The position numbers and the translations under genes were made by a program. This document shows positions 44,191-52,676 of a stretch of 64,000 bases of DNA, piece by piece. Position 1 is the stretch's first letter. Every line of letters begins with the position of its first letter. Origin of the DNA: Granulicella sp. L60 (GTDB lineage: Bacteria; Acidobacteriota; Terriglobia; Terriglobales; Acidobacteriaceae); assembly GCF_009765825.1 (NCBI RefSeq), contig NZ_LMUR01000018.1:1340489-1404488 (forward strand), read 5' to 3'. Under the pieces are notes generated by a model, which worked only from the letters and a program-made list of their open reading frames with translations, did not search any database and was not told the DNA's origin.

Positions 44191-44964
44191 GTGTCAGATT
44201 CGAACAAAACCGATATTCAACTACTAGCTCCTTCTCTATCTGGAAGCTCAAATTCCAATAGCAGAGTTAATGAGCCAATAATTAGGCGAATTCTTCCATG
44301 GTTCTCTATCCTGGGTGTTTTTATTGCCCTAGCGACCTTCTTCCTAAATGTAAATTTGCGTCGAAAGGAATTAACTTTCACGTACTTGGGTGCGGATAAT
44401 CTGATCCATATAGAGAGAAAAGGCCTGGCCGATGCTCTCAGCATTCAATACGGAAACGTTCCGATAAGCGAACTTTATAAACTCACCTTCACTATTCGAA
44501 ATAGTGGATCAACAGCAATAAAGGCCGAGGACATAAAAGAGCCGCTTGAAATTGTATTTCCAAAAGAGTTTTCGCTTCTCGGAGCCCCATCGATTGAAGA
44601 GACAAGACCACAATTCGCTGCTCACTTAGATAAGAACGAATCGAATGACCATGTGCTCGATCTGGCATTTCCCCTGCTGAACCCAGGTGATGAACTTCGT
44701 GTATCAGTAGACAGTCTTTATCTAGGCAAGCAAGCCCCAGTGCTGATGGGAAGGATTGTAGACGTAAAACAGATAACAAATGTGGACGCATCAACATCAA
44801 AGATTGATTCCCGTACGGTGCTTCCCTTTATTCAGAACGCTACTCTTCGGCACGCTGTTTATTGGTCCCTAGTAACTTTCGATGGAATAGCGGGAATGTT
44901 TTTCTTGATAATTGGGGTTTTTCAAATCTTGAAATTTTTTGCGGTACCAAATTTGGCAGCATAA
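44191..44964 (+). CDS. Membrane-anchored hypothetical protein
   Basis: About 257 residues from GTG 44191 (GGAGAG six bases upstream); an ATG at 44173 is the alternative. Transmembrane helix near the N-terminus (WFSILGVFIALATFFLNVNL), an extracytoplasmic beta-rich domain (YKLTFTIRNSGSTAIKAEDI, LSLYLG-like strands), then a second helix at the C-terminus (GIAGMFFLIIGVFQILKFF). Markedly A/T-rich codon use compared with nrdJ next door, suggesting acquisition. It runs into the next ORF across a run of six T. Confidence 0.65.
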   Translation: MSDSNKTDIQLLAPSLSGSSNSNSRVNEPIIRRILPWFSILGVFIALATFFLNVNLRRKELTFTYLGADNLIHIERKGLADALSIQYGNVPISELYKLTFTIRNSGSTAIKAEDIKEPLEIVFPKEFSLLGAPSIEETRPQFAAHLDKNESNDHVLDLAFPLLNPGDELRVSVDSLYLGKQAPVLMGRIVDVKQITNVDASTSKIDSRTVLPFIQNATLRHAVYWSLVTFDGIAGMFFLIIGVFQILKFFAVPNLAA

Positions 44965-45283
44965 GTGGGGACAACAGTACAGAAAGGCTAAAGAAGAATT
45001 TGATTCTAGCTATGACGCCATGTTGAAAAAGAGCCTTGATGACTTTATTAAAGCGCCCTCCGTTAGAACTCAAAATGAATATCGTGAAACAAGGGTGCAG
45101 CAGATCAGAGATCGTGACAGTCTCCTCGACGATAGCATTCGGAATACTGGCGTACCGGCAAAGCCATCGTTTGGGATGGCGGAGGACTGGAGCGATTTTT
45201 TTTCTATGACTGGGACTTTTGTCCTTCTCACGTTGCTCTTTCTACTTTCAATGTCGTATGTCGTTACCGGCCCGGGCGTCTAG
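44939..45283 (+). CDS. Hypothetical membrane protein, possible continuation of the preceding gene
   Basis: Up to 114 residues from TTG 44939, overlapping the previous gene by 26 bp in another frame. Charged helical region (YRKAKEEFDSSYDAMLKKSL) then a C-terminal transmembrane helix (MTGTFVLLTLLFLLSMSYVV). No ribosome binding site for its own start. A one-base change in the T6 run at 44935-44940 would fuse it to the upstream protein into one three-helix product, so it may be the detached end of one gene. Confidence 0.5.
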   Translation: MRYQIWQHKWGQQYRKAKEEFDSSYDAMLKKSLDDFIKAPSVRTQNEYRETRVQQIRDRDSLLDDSIRNTGVPAKPSFGMAEDWSDFFSMTGTFVLLTLLFLLSMSYVVTGPGV

Positions 45284-45321
45284 ACCCGACTAACTGGCGG
45301 CTGGCCACATCAACCACAGTC

Positions 45322-45390
45322 GGGTGCCCCGTTCATGCAGTCTCATCGCATGAGTGGGCATTCGTGCGAGAGCGCGAACCGCCTTCCTCC
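45322..45390 (+). repeat. REP-like hairpin upstream of the transposase gene
   Basis: GGGTGCCCCGTTCATGCAGT begins a unit whose CATGC/GCATG stem and trailing TGGGCATTCGTGCGAGAGCG resemble copies at 62109-62166 (same GTTCATGCAGTCTCA..GCATGAG layout) and, in part, 45929-45957. The final 25 bases (45366-45390) recur at 46231-46255 with two changes. Confidence 0.75.
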
Positions 45391-45410
45391 CCCAACGATA
45401 AAATCCGATC

Positions 45411-45899
45411 ATGCCCTCCGGTCTCGAACGCCGCCAGAACACCGGCCAACTCCACTTCATCACCTTCAGTTGTCACCACCGATCCCCCTACCTCGCACAC
45501 CCCGAACCCAAAGACATCCTGGAGCAGGTTCTCGAACGAACTCGCCTCTCCCACCAACTCTCTGTCTTCGCGTACGTCCTTATGCCCGAGCACGTCCATC
45601 TTCTCCTCAGCGAGCCACACTCCTACCCACTCTCTTCCACCCTCCGCGTCATCAAGGGAGAGTCCTCCAAACTCCTGAAAGGGAATCGCGAACATCTCTG
45701 GCAACCTCGGTACTACGACTTCAACGTCTTCACCACCGAGAAGTTCGTAGAAAAGGTCCGCTACATCCATCGCAATCCAGTCACCCGCGGTCTGGTCTCG
45801 AAGCCGGAAGACTACCGCTGGAGCAGCTTCAGCCACTACGCCACCGGCCAACCAGGAACCATCGAGATCGAATCTCACTGGACCCAGGATCGCCGATAG
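45411..45899 (+). CDS. REP-associated tyrosine transposase (RAYT, Y1/IS200-like)
   Basis: 162 residues. FITFSCHHRSPYL, LMPEHVHLLLSEP with the HxH metal pair His61/His63, KGESSKLLKGNREHLWQPRY and VRYIHRNPVTRGLVSKPEDY containing the probable catalytic Tyr118, then WSSFSHYATG. RAYTs nick and move REP hairpins and are usually kept as single domesticated genes. REP-like sequence flanks this gene on both sides. Confidence 0.93.
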   Translation: MPSGLERRQNTGQLHFITFSCHHRSPYLAHPEPKDILEQVLERTRLSHQLSVFAYVLMPEHVHLLLSEPHSYPLSSTLRVIKGESSKLLKGNREHLWQPRYYDFNVFTTEKFVEKVRYIHRNPVTRGLVSKPEDYRWSSFSHYATGQPGTIEIESHWTQDRR

Positions 45900-45928
45900 G
45901 CGGATACTTCATATCTCAACTCTGTGAT

Positions 45929-45957
45929 GTGGGCATTCGAGCGAAGCGCGGTTCTCC
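45929..45957 (+). repeat. REP half-unit downstream of the transposase
   Basis: GTGGGCATTCGAGCGAAGCG followed by CGGTTCTCC repeats the right half of the unit at 45353-45383 with a few changes. With that unit it brackets the RAYT gene. Confidence 0.6.
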
Positions 45958-46012
45958 AGCACGACCAACGAAAAACGCAGTACCCTGAATAGAGAGCAAA
46001 GCGCAGGAGACC

Positions 46013-46222
46013 ATGCCTCTATCACCGCGTGAGTTACTGGAAAACGAGTTGGAGGCCGTCGTGCAAGATATTGACGCGATTGAGTATCAGATCGCAAGCG
46101 ACCCTCCCGACACCACTGGCGAACTGCTCCGCCTGCGAGAGATCCAGCGCACCTATCGCGGTATCGCTGCAAGCCTCAAGCGGGCCATTGCGCTGGAAGA
46201 CCCACATCCAACGCATAACTGA
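46013..46222 (+). CDS. Small helical hypothetical protein, 69 aa
   Basis: ATG 46013 with AGGAG four bases upstream. The product is almost all helix (LLENELEAVVQDIDAIEYQI, LLRLREIQRTYRGIAASLKR), probably a short coiled coil, without membrane segment. Family not recognised. Lies between the RAYT gene and the peroxidase gene. Confidence 0.55.
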   Translation: MPLSPRELLENELEAVVQDIDAIEYQIASDPPDTTGELLRLREIQRTYRGIAASLKRAIALEDPHPTHN

Positions 46223-46230
46223 GAACTCGC

Positions 46231-46255
46231 GCGAGAGCACGAACCGTCTTCCTCC
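46231..46255 (+). repeat. 25-bp repeat shared with 45366-45390
   Basis: GCGAGAGCACGAACCGTCTT then CCTCC; two differences from the copy ahead of the RAYT gene. The same orientation makes a direct repeat about 865 bp apart enclosing the transposase and the small helical gene. Confidence 0.65.
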
Positions 46256-46328
46256 GTGCTGGCTCCCCACACCCTCCTCTTCCCCTCTCGCCATCCGCTA
46301 TCATCCAGACAACACCCGGAGAAAGAAC

Positions 46329-46886
46329 GTGCGCAAACTAGCCTTTACCCTCGTCCTCTGCCTAAGCCTCGCAACCTCTGCCTTCGCCGCCCCCAACGCA
46401 AAGGTCTACAGCTACACCCTTAAATCAATCGACGGCCAACCCACCAGCCTCTCTCAGTTCCATGGCAAGGTCCTCTTCCTGGTCAACGTCGCCAGTAGCT
46501 GCGGCTACACCCCGCAGTACAAGGCCCTCGAAGCGATCTACGAAAAATATAAGGACCGCGGCCTGGTCATCGTCGGCATCCCCGCCAACAACTTCGCCAA
46601 TCAGGAGTCCGGCACCGACGCTGAGATCAAGACCTTCTGCTCCAAGAAATACAACGTCACCTTCCCCATGATGTCGAAGGTCTCCGTCAAGGGCGCCGAC
46701 CAGACCCCGCTCTACCGCTACCTCACCGACAAAACCGCCAACCCTGCCATCGGCGGCGACATCAAGTGGAACTTCACCAAATTCATCTTCGACCGCAATG
46801 GCAAGCCCGTCGCCCGCTTCGAACCCGCCACCACCCCCGACTCACCCGAGGTCGTCGCAGCCATAGAGTCCGCCCTGAAGCAGTAG
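46329..46886 (+). CDS. Exported glutathione peroxidase-like thiol peroxidase
   Basis: 185 residues from GTG 46329 (GGAGAAAG upstream). Signal peptide LVLCLSLATSAFA. Peroxidatic Cys58 in NVASSCGYTPQYKAL, and KWNFTKFIFDRNGKPVARF with the active-site Trp-Asn. The usual FPCNQF motif reads IPANNFANQESG, so the catalytic Gln is Asn. Length and layout match bacterial Cys-type enzymes, which use thioredoxin-like donors; a periplasmic role in peroxide or lipid-peroxide removal is likely. Confidence 0.92.
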   Translation: MRKLAFTLVLCLSLATSAFAAPNAKVYSYTLKSIDGQPTSLSQFHGKVLFLVNVASSCGYTPQYKALEAIYEKYKDRGLVIVGIPANNFANQESGTDAEIKTFCSKKYNVTFPMMSKVSVKGADQTPLYRYLTDKTANPAIGGDIKWNFTKFIFDRNGKPVARFEPATTPDSPEVVAAIESALKQ

Positions 46887-46950
46887 AAACAACCACCGGC
46901 GTCGGAGAACAGTTCGTACCTCCTGCGTATCCGACCGTTGATTGATCTGC

Positions 46951-46990
46951 CGGGTGCCCCACCCTTCGCGCTGCTGCGAAGGGTGGGATG
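46951..46990. repeat. REP-like hairpin
   Basis: Perfect 12-bp stem CCCACCCTTCGC (46958-46969) and GCGAAGGGTGGG (46976-46987) with a six-base loop, preceded by GGGTG. Shares the GGGTGCCCC opening with the unit at 45322. May end transcription of the peroxidase gene. Confidence 0.7.
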
Positions 46991-47039
46991 TAGGATCTCA
47001 ACCGGCGACGGCCGCGCTCCCGACTCCAAGGCCATTCCC

Positions 47040-47240
47040 AAAACAGGAAGCCAAAAGATAAATCCAGAAAACGTGTCACATCGTTCCTCACCCCAAACGA
47101 CGACCGCCAAATCACCACGCCCACCACGCAAAACACCACGAACGTACCAGCAAATTACCACGTAAAAACAGCCATCTTCTCCAAAAAACCCAACAAATCA
47201 CCACAAACTTGCCCGCCAAAAAAACCGCAACTTAACCCCA
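47040..47240. repeat. G-poor tract with spaced ACCAC motifs
   Basis: About 200 bp with very few G on this strand and repeated ACCAC/CACCACG words (near 47112, 47121, 47137, 47157, 47194). No convincing coding region on either strand. It lies ahead of the potassium-importer gene, whose leader from 47241 to 47341 shows only a ribosome binding site (GGAGAG) and no recognised riboswitch. Confidence 0.5.
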
Positions 47241-47341
47241 AAAGTTCGGCGGCCGAGTCCTTTACACCCTACTTATGCCAAAGACGCTAGTCTGATGTGC
47301 GCGTCGGTAGAGGATATAGAAGCCGACCGGCGGAGAGACCC

Positions 47342-49204
47342 ATGTCGTTGTTCGATGTCCTCATAGGCAAGCCCCTGGCCACGACAGAGGAACGCGCTGA
47401 GCAGATCGGCCCAATTGCCGGCATCCCGGTATTCGGCCTCGATGCCTTGAGTTCTGCGGCATATGGTCCTGAGGCTGCGCTTACTCTGCTTATCCCTCTG
47501 GGTCTCGCAGGCATTCAGCACATTGTGCCGATCAGCTTTGCAATCATTGGGCTTTTGGTGATAGTGTTCTTCTCCTATCGACAGACAATCGATGCCTATC
47601 CTCATGGCGGTGGAAGCTATACCGTCGCGTCAGAGAATCTGGGAGAGACGGCAGGTCTGTTTGCAGCGGCCGCGCTGATGATCGACTACATCCTCAATGC
47701 CGCTGTAGGAATTTCCGCGAGCGTTGGAGCGGTCATCTCAGCCTTCCCTAGACTCCAGCCACACACACTGGCGCTTTGCCTAACGATTCTCGCGTTACTA
47801 ACGCTCGTCAATATGAGGGGAGTAAAGGACACAGGCTCAGCTTTCCTGATTCCTACTTACCTTTTCCTAGGAACGCTGCTTATCGTGATTCTAGTAGGCG
47901 CATTTCGAACTTTAATGTCGGGAGGACATCCGATAGCGATTGTAGCGCCGCCAAAATTGCCAGCCACAGTCTCTTTCCTAAGCATATGGCTGCTGCTTAA
48001 GGTCTTTGCCAGTGGATGTACTGCGATGACGGGTGTCGAGGCGGTATCGAACGGTGTAATGGCTTTTCGCGAACCGACACAAAAGAATGCAAAGCGGACG
48101 CTCACCATCATCATCCTGCTTTTGATCGTCTTCCTCGCCGGGATAGCTCTTCTGTGCAGGGCCTACGGCATCGGTGCTACTGATCCGACGGGTGTCGGTT
48201 ATCAAAGCGTACTGTCGCAACTCGTCTCTGCCATCATGGGCCGCGGATGGTTCTACTATCTCACCATCGCGTCGATCCTGTCGGTATTAGCACTATCCGC
48301 GAACACTTCTTACGCAGACTTCCCCCGCCTCACCCGTGCCATCGCCCAGCGAGATTATCTACCACACGTCTTTCAGATTCGCGGTAGGCGTCTGCTTTAC
48401 TCCCACGGTATTTATGCTCTTGTCGGCTTCACCGCGTTCTTGCTGATCATATTTGGAGGCGTCACCGATCGGCTCATTCCACTGTTTGCCATTGGAGCGT
48501 TTCTTGCCTTCACACTCTCGCAGGTTGGCATGGTTGTGCATTGGAAGCGTCAAGGAGGAAAGGGCGCCCGCCAGCGGATGGTTGTCAACGGTGTGGGGGC
48601 GTTTGCCACCGGCATTACTCTCATCGTCGTGCTCGTCGCCAAATTTACGGAAGGCGCCTGGATTACCGCGATTCTCGTTCCTGCTCTAATGATCTCGATG
48701 GCCGCTGCGAAGCGTCATTATGATCGAGTCAATCGAGACGTAGCTGTGGATTGCCCAATGAGAATGGATAATCTCATTCAGCCTCTGGTGATCGTTCCCC
48801 TTCATCGCTGGACGCGCATTACGGAGAAAGGGCTTCGCTTTGCAATGAAGCTCAGTGACCAGGTTCAGGCTGTCCATGTTGATGCGGAAGAGTGTTGCGA
48901 CGAAGTAAAAGAGTTATGGCAACGTAATGTTGCCGAACCGGTCTTTAAATCAGGCAAAGCCGTACCTGAGCTTGTTTTACTTCCGTCACCGTTTCGCTAT
49001 GTGCTCGGTCCGCTCGTCGACTATATTCTGAAAGTCGAGCGTGAGCACCCCGAACGGCAGATAGCAGTTCTGGTCCCGGAGCTGGTCGTCAAACATTGGT
49101 GGCAGAATCTCTTGCATAATCAACGTGCTCAACTGCTCAAACTGATTCTCCTCGTTATGGGGAACCACCGTATTATCGTTATCAATATCCCATGGTATTT
49201 ATAG
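47342..49204 (+). CDS. KimA-like APC/KUP-superfamily permease, probable potassium importer
   Basis: 620 residues from ATG 47342 (GGAGAG upstream). About twelve transmembrane helices; the opening FGLDALSSAAYGPEAALTLL and YPHGGGSYTVASENLGE match the KimA/YdaO group of potassium importers. Residues about 470-620 form a soluble cytoplasmic domain (LIQPLVIVPLHRWT, QAVHVDAEECCDEVKELW, IAVLVPELVVKHWWQNLLHN). KimA proteins take up potassium at low external levels and are often controlled by c-di-AMP. Amino-acid transport cannot be excluded. Confidence 0.82.
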   Translation: MSLFDVLIGKPLATTEERAEQIGPIAGIPVFGLDALSSAAYGPEAALTLLIPLGLAGIQHIVPISFAIIGLLVIVFFSYRQTIDAYPHGGGSYTVASENLGETAGLFAAAALMIDYILNAAVGISASVGAVISAFPRLQPHTLALCLTILALLTLVNMRGVKDTGSAFLIPTYLFLGTLLIVILVGAFRTLMSGGHPIAIVAPPKLPATVSFLSIWLLLKVFASGCTAMTGVEAVSNGVMAFREPTQKNAKRTLTIIILLLIVFLAGIALLCRAYGIGATDPTGVGYQSVLSQLVSAIMGRGWFYYLTIASILSVLALSANTSYADFPRLTRAIAQRDYLPHVFQIRGRRLLYSHGIYALVGFTAFLLIIFGGVTDRLIPLFAIGAFLAFTLSQVGMVVHWKRQGGKGARQRMVVNGVGAFATGITLIVVLVAKFTEGAWITAILVPALMISMAAAKRHYDRVNRDVAVDCPMRMDNLIQPLVIVPLHRWTRITEKGLRFAMKLSDQVQAVHVDAEECCDEVKELWQRNVAEPVFKSGKAVPELVLLPSPFRYVLGPLVDYILKVEREHPERQIAVLVPELVVKHWWQNLLHNQRAQLLKLILLVMGNHRIIVINIPWYL

Positions 49205-49468
49205 CCGGAGTTAGGGTGAGAGTCTCAACCTCGCGAGATCCACGACCATTCCTTCGCTAATCGACCAAGAGGCGTTCATTACTGAATAAAGCTGCCTCTG
49301 GCTTCGAACCGCCGACAATTTTTCTCTCCGGAAGCTAGCCGTATAACAGCTGAGATTTCTGCGATCTCAAGACTTCAACCACTTCACTATAGTTTGTGAT
49401 TCTAGACTTGGTGTAGGTTCTCAATATGTCGGTGAGCGGATAGCGCTCAGTGAGTACCTCATCGTCTT

Positions 49469-51049
49469 CTAGATCCATGAACACCGGTCTGGGGCATAGT
49501 CACTGCTCATGCTCTTTGTAACGGTTCCATTTCGCTGCCAAATCTGGCCGTCAGAAACAGTCTTGGCCAGATGATAGTTTATTGCTAGATATTCCCGAAA
49601 CGGTCCTAGGTTGTCTTTTGCGAGAGCGGGCTTAGTTAGCGCGGGATAGAGAAATACATAGCGCGTACGGTGAGCTGTCATAGACAAAAGCAATGCATCA
49701 ACTTGTTGTGGGCGGGTAAATTCGCTTGTCGTTACAAAGTCTAGAGGTCCTGGGCTCTCTAAAGATAGGGCGAAAGCTGCAGTTGGGTCGTTAAAAAAAG
49801 TCTCGCCGGGGTTGGTATGTTGAGCGAGCCACCATATTTTTTCACATTGCTTGTTGGTGATAAATGCTGCCCGTCCTGTTGGCAGGTTTATTATGTCGTG
49901 CTGATGCAGTTGTCGACTTATTGGGAGATACACGAGAGAGATTATCGCCGCAGCCCATAGAATGATTCGCATGTGCCGGTATAGGTCAGTAGATCGATCC
50001 AAAAACCAGATGCACAGAACCATAGCGGGCATGCTGACGGCACTTAGCCGAAGAAACGTAGGTGCACTCATAATCGAAATGAATAGCGCCATGCCCACAA
50101 AAGTAAGAAGAAGTATCCTTCTCCACTGTTGTTGCCCTATGCTTTCTTTATCTCGGCTTAGCCGAAATACGCATAACAAATAAATAAGTGGGACAATTGC
50201 ATGAATAAATAAATAGGGGATGAGGGAAAAGAGATCGGCAACACTATGCGTCGGTGGCACCTGAAAAAAAGTTATAAGAGTGTTTCCTTCAACGTGGTGA
50301 AAAAACGCAACTGGAAAATAGATTGTCCAGTATGTCATTGTGCGTAAACCGACCAGATGAACATAATACCCGACAACAGGGGTTACTACTGTGGCAAAAG
50401 GCACGCACAGCAGAAGTAGCTCATGGAACAGATACGAGCTTCGCTTATCTTCACGGTTTGTCCACATGAGATAAAAGGCGAACGCAAGAAAGCTGAGTCC
50501 CCCGTGAGTCTGGGTAAACAGCGTGGCGATGCCGCACAAAACTCCCACAGCGAGTATCCTGATCTGACTCCTGCCGCCCAACAACAGACCTACAGCAATC
50601 ATGACAAAGAGGGTGCTCCACCAATGGTGGGTGGCGTCAAGCGCGCTATTAAAATCGAATACAAGAAAGAGGAGTGCCGCCAATATTGCTGAAGACCCGC
50701 GGATAACTCTGCTGGAGATCCAGAGTACGATCCAACTAAGAAGAAGTCCCAGCACTAACAGTAGACCTTGCACCAACCACTGGTGAACCCCGAGGAGCCG
50801 GAAAATTCCGACATACAGCAGATCGGTTCCTGGGAAAATGAAGGTGAAGAAGTCGCGATAAGGTAGTTGTCCATGCAACATACGAAGAGCATGGAGGAAA
50901 TAATGAGCTTCGTCGCCCAGGGTGATAAAAGGCGTAGCCGGTAGAAGAAATGTTCTCAAATAAAGGAACACTATCGAAGCAAAAGAAAATAATAGAATCC
51001 AGATTATACTGAGGCTTCTTGGCTGTGAATCGATCTTGAGACTCTTCAT
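49469..51049 (-). CDS. GT-C type membrane glycosyltransferase-like protein
   Basis: 526 residues, about eleven transmembrane helices. The first extracytoplasmic loop begins ITLGDEAHYFLHALRML with the Asp-Glu (46/47) characteristic of ArnT/PMT/GT39-like enzymes, followed by LPYRDFFTFIFPGTDLLYVG and DATHHWW. A soluble C-terminal region carries FVTTSEFTRPQQVDALLLSM. Likely transfers a sugar from a polyprenyl carrier on the outer face of the inner membrane. Lower G+C than the first half of the window. Single gene; the 264 bp to the permease shows no feature. Confidence 0.78.
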   Translation of the reverse strand: MKSLKIDSQPRSLSIIWILLFSFASIVFLYLRTFLLPATPFITLGDEAHYFLHALRMLHGQLPYRDFFTFIFPGTDLLYVGIFRLLGVHQWLVQGLLLVLGLLLSWIVLWISSRVIRGSSAILAALLFLVFDFNSALDATHHWWSTLFVMIAVGLLLGGRSQIRILAVGVLCGIATLFTQTHGGLSFLAFAFYLMWTNREDKRSSYLFHELLLLCVPFATVVTPVVGYYVHLVGLRTMTYWTIYFPVAFFHHVEGNTLITFFQVPPTHSVADLFSLIPYLFIHAIVPLIYLLCVFRLSRDKESIGQQQWRRILLLTFVGMALFISIMSAPTFLRLSAVSMPAMVLCIWFLDRSTDLYRHMRIILWAAAIISLVYLPISRQLHQHDIINLPTGRAAFITNKQCEKIWWLAQHTNPGETFFNDPTAAFALSLESPGPLDFVTTSEFTRPQQVDALLLSMTAHRTRYVFLYPALTKPALAKDNLGPFREYLAINYHLAKTVSDGQIWQRNGTVTKSMSSDYAPDRCSWI

Positions 51050-51439
51050 GGTGATCCGCCCGATTTTCTGTATCGGAAGTCCTATTAGTGTGCGCAGCGA
51101 TTGAACGGCCTGATTGGACCTGTATCTATGCCAAGCATAGAGTTAGTCTCCGGCTGGCTGAAGGGCCAGGATTCAGCATGCGCCGCCGGAGAAGTCGTTT
51201 GATCAACGTATCGCGCTGAGCGGTGTGTTCGCGCATGATGAGACTATGTCGAATCCAGTCAGGCCATGTGCGGCCTCCTCGTCGCGGAAAGTTGTTGGAA
51301 AACACATCAGCGACCGATGTCAGCGGAGGCCCCCATGCTGCTCTGAACTACATCCTGCCAGTCGTATAAACGGCTATACCATTACTTATATGGAGATGAA
51401 AGCCCACGATGAACGGAATAGTATGCGCCGTGACAAGAT
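51050..51439. other. Gene-free region
   Basis: 390 bp between the glycosyltransferase start and the end of the first JmjC gene. Short frames exist on both strands (one on the minus strand near 51180-51300 reads rather protein-like, Arg-rich) but none has a start, ribosome binding site or recognisable family. Could be a decayed gene; nothing firm. Confidence 0.3.
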
Positions 51440-52393
51440 TCAGCGCGATGCCAACGTCTCTACGATACGGTGATAATGCTGTCGTGCCTCGTTCTGCTCA
51501 GAGACGCTCGGACTCCTGTTGATGGAGCGTCGAACGTCTTGAAACACCGTGTAGAATTTGCTCTTGATATGGTCAATGAATGGGTATTTACCAGGAGGCG
51601 AGGGCTTTAGTCCCGTGCGACGAAGATAGTAGTTCACCTTGAAGAGATTTTCCCAAGCGTGTTCGTGGAACTGAAAGTTAATATTCAGACTCACAGAGAC
51701 GTTGTTCCCGTTTTGCAGCCAATGAGGCGTGTTGACCGGACTATGTACACCGATCCCAGGACGCAGATGATAAACCAACGCGCGCGACTCGTATTGCGGC
51801 TTATAAACGGCTGAAAGATTATTGACCATCCAATAGTTTTCGAGCTCTTCATCAGGGAGTATGTCTTTGTCGGAGCGGTCAAAAAGGTGCATGTCCTTAT
51901 CGCCCTGAATCTGTAGCAGCCACGAACACTCGCGATCAATGTGGTAGTCCGTAACGCGATTCGGTGAGGTGATGAAGAGAATGGCTTCGAACCATTTGAT
52001 GTCTTCGAGGATCTTCTTCCCAGTAAGATTGAGAATGTCGCAAATGCAATTCTCGAAGACTTCGCGATATCCAGGTTCGCGTTCAATATGTTTAAGGATG
52101 ATCCAGGTCTGGCCAGACTCGATCTGGTTGATTAGGTTGGCAATGTCGCCCTTTGCCCACTCACGAAGATCAGTCTTTCCGCTTATCGCCTTCCCCTGAT
52201 CTACATGGATATCACCTTTGGAATGGTGCGGATTTTCGCGTGCCGCGACCTGCTGTGCCAGTTTGGCCAGAGCAGGTAGTTGAAAGAGAGGGTTGTCTGA
52301 TAACGCATGCTGAACTTCATGCGGTAGACGATTGAAGTTACGCGAAAATATTTCCGGGTCACATTGAAGGGCAGGTTTTGATGCAGTTGGCAT
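51440..52393 (-). CDS. JmjC/cupin-like Fe(II) dioxygenase, paralogue 1
   Basis: 317 residues from ATG 52393 (AAAAAGGA eight bases upstream). Central double-stranded beta-helix with FITSPNRVTDYHIDRECSWL (His151-x-Asp153) and GVHSPVNTPHWLQNG (His217 or His224) as the facial triad of a 2-oxoglutarate/Fe(II) oxygenase. The C-terminal FKVNYYLRRTGLKPSPPG block is shared with the divergent paralogue at 52677. Such cupin-8/JmjC proteins hydroxylate proteins or peptides; the substrate here is unknown. No signal peptide, so cytoplasmic. Confidence 0.82.
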   Translation of the reverse strand: MPTASKPALQCDPEIFSRNFNRLPHEVQHALSDNPLFQLPALAKLAQQVAARENPHHSKGDIHVDQGKAISGKTDLREWAKGDIANLINQIESGQTWIILKHIEREPGYREVFENCICDILNLTGKKILEDIKWFEAILFITSPNRVTDYHIDRECSWLLQIQGDKDMHLFDRSDKDILPDEELENYWMVNNLSAVYKPQYESRALVYHLRPGIGVHSPVNTPHWLQNGNNVSVSLNINFQFHEHAWENLFKVNYYLRRTGLKPSPPGKYPFIDHIKSKFYTVFQDVRRSINRSPSVSEQNEARQHYHRIVETLASR

Positions 52394-52676
52394 ATGAAAG
52401 TCCTTTTTAAGGTAATCCCTAATTGCTGCCACAGATCTGACGGGCGACCGTTATCTTCAATCCTAATGATCTACCTCAGCTAAGCTGCTTGTCATTAATT
52501 AAGCATCGGGATCGTACGATTTGACAATTTCGTGACAAATAAAAGACAAGTTGCTTACTTATCAAATAAGCGCATCAATGGTCCGGATATTATTATCAAC
52601 TCATTGCTAGTTTCGCTATCTGGCATGCGCAGGCGAGGGTTGCAGCCACATAGCTCGAATAATTCAGGAGATGGTC
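52394..52676. promoter_or_regulatory. Divergent control region of the two JmjC genes
   Basis: 283 bp, A/T-rich. Contains TTGACA at 52521-52526 facing paralogue 2 (no good -10 at standard spacing) and TTAATTAA at 52493-52500. No clear operator. The ribosome binding site CAGGAG at 52665-52670 decides the start of paralogue 2. Confidence 0.4.

Noticed and set aside
46718..47161. Minus-strand ORF over the peroxidase end and ACCAC tract
   Set aside because: No domain; the second half is the complement of a repeat-like tract and it lacks a ribosome binding site.
47241..47341. c-di-AMP (ydaO-type) riboswitch upstream of the KimA-like gene
   Set aside because: Leader is short and conserved core elements were not seen.
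51225..51473. 82-codon plus-strand ORF between the glycosyltransferase and JmjC genes
   Set aside because: No ribosome binding site, mixed composition, and it runs into the JmjC gene antisense.
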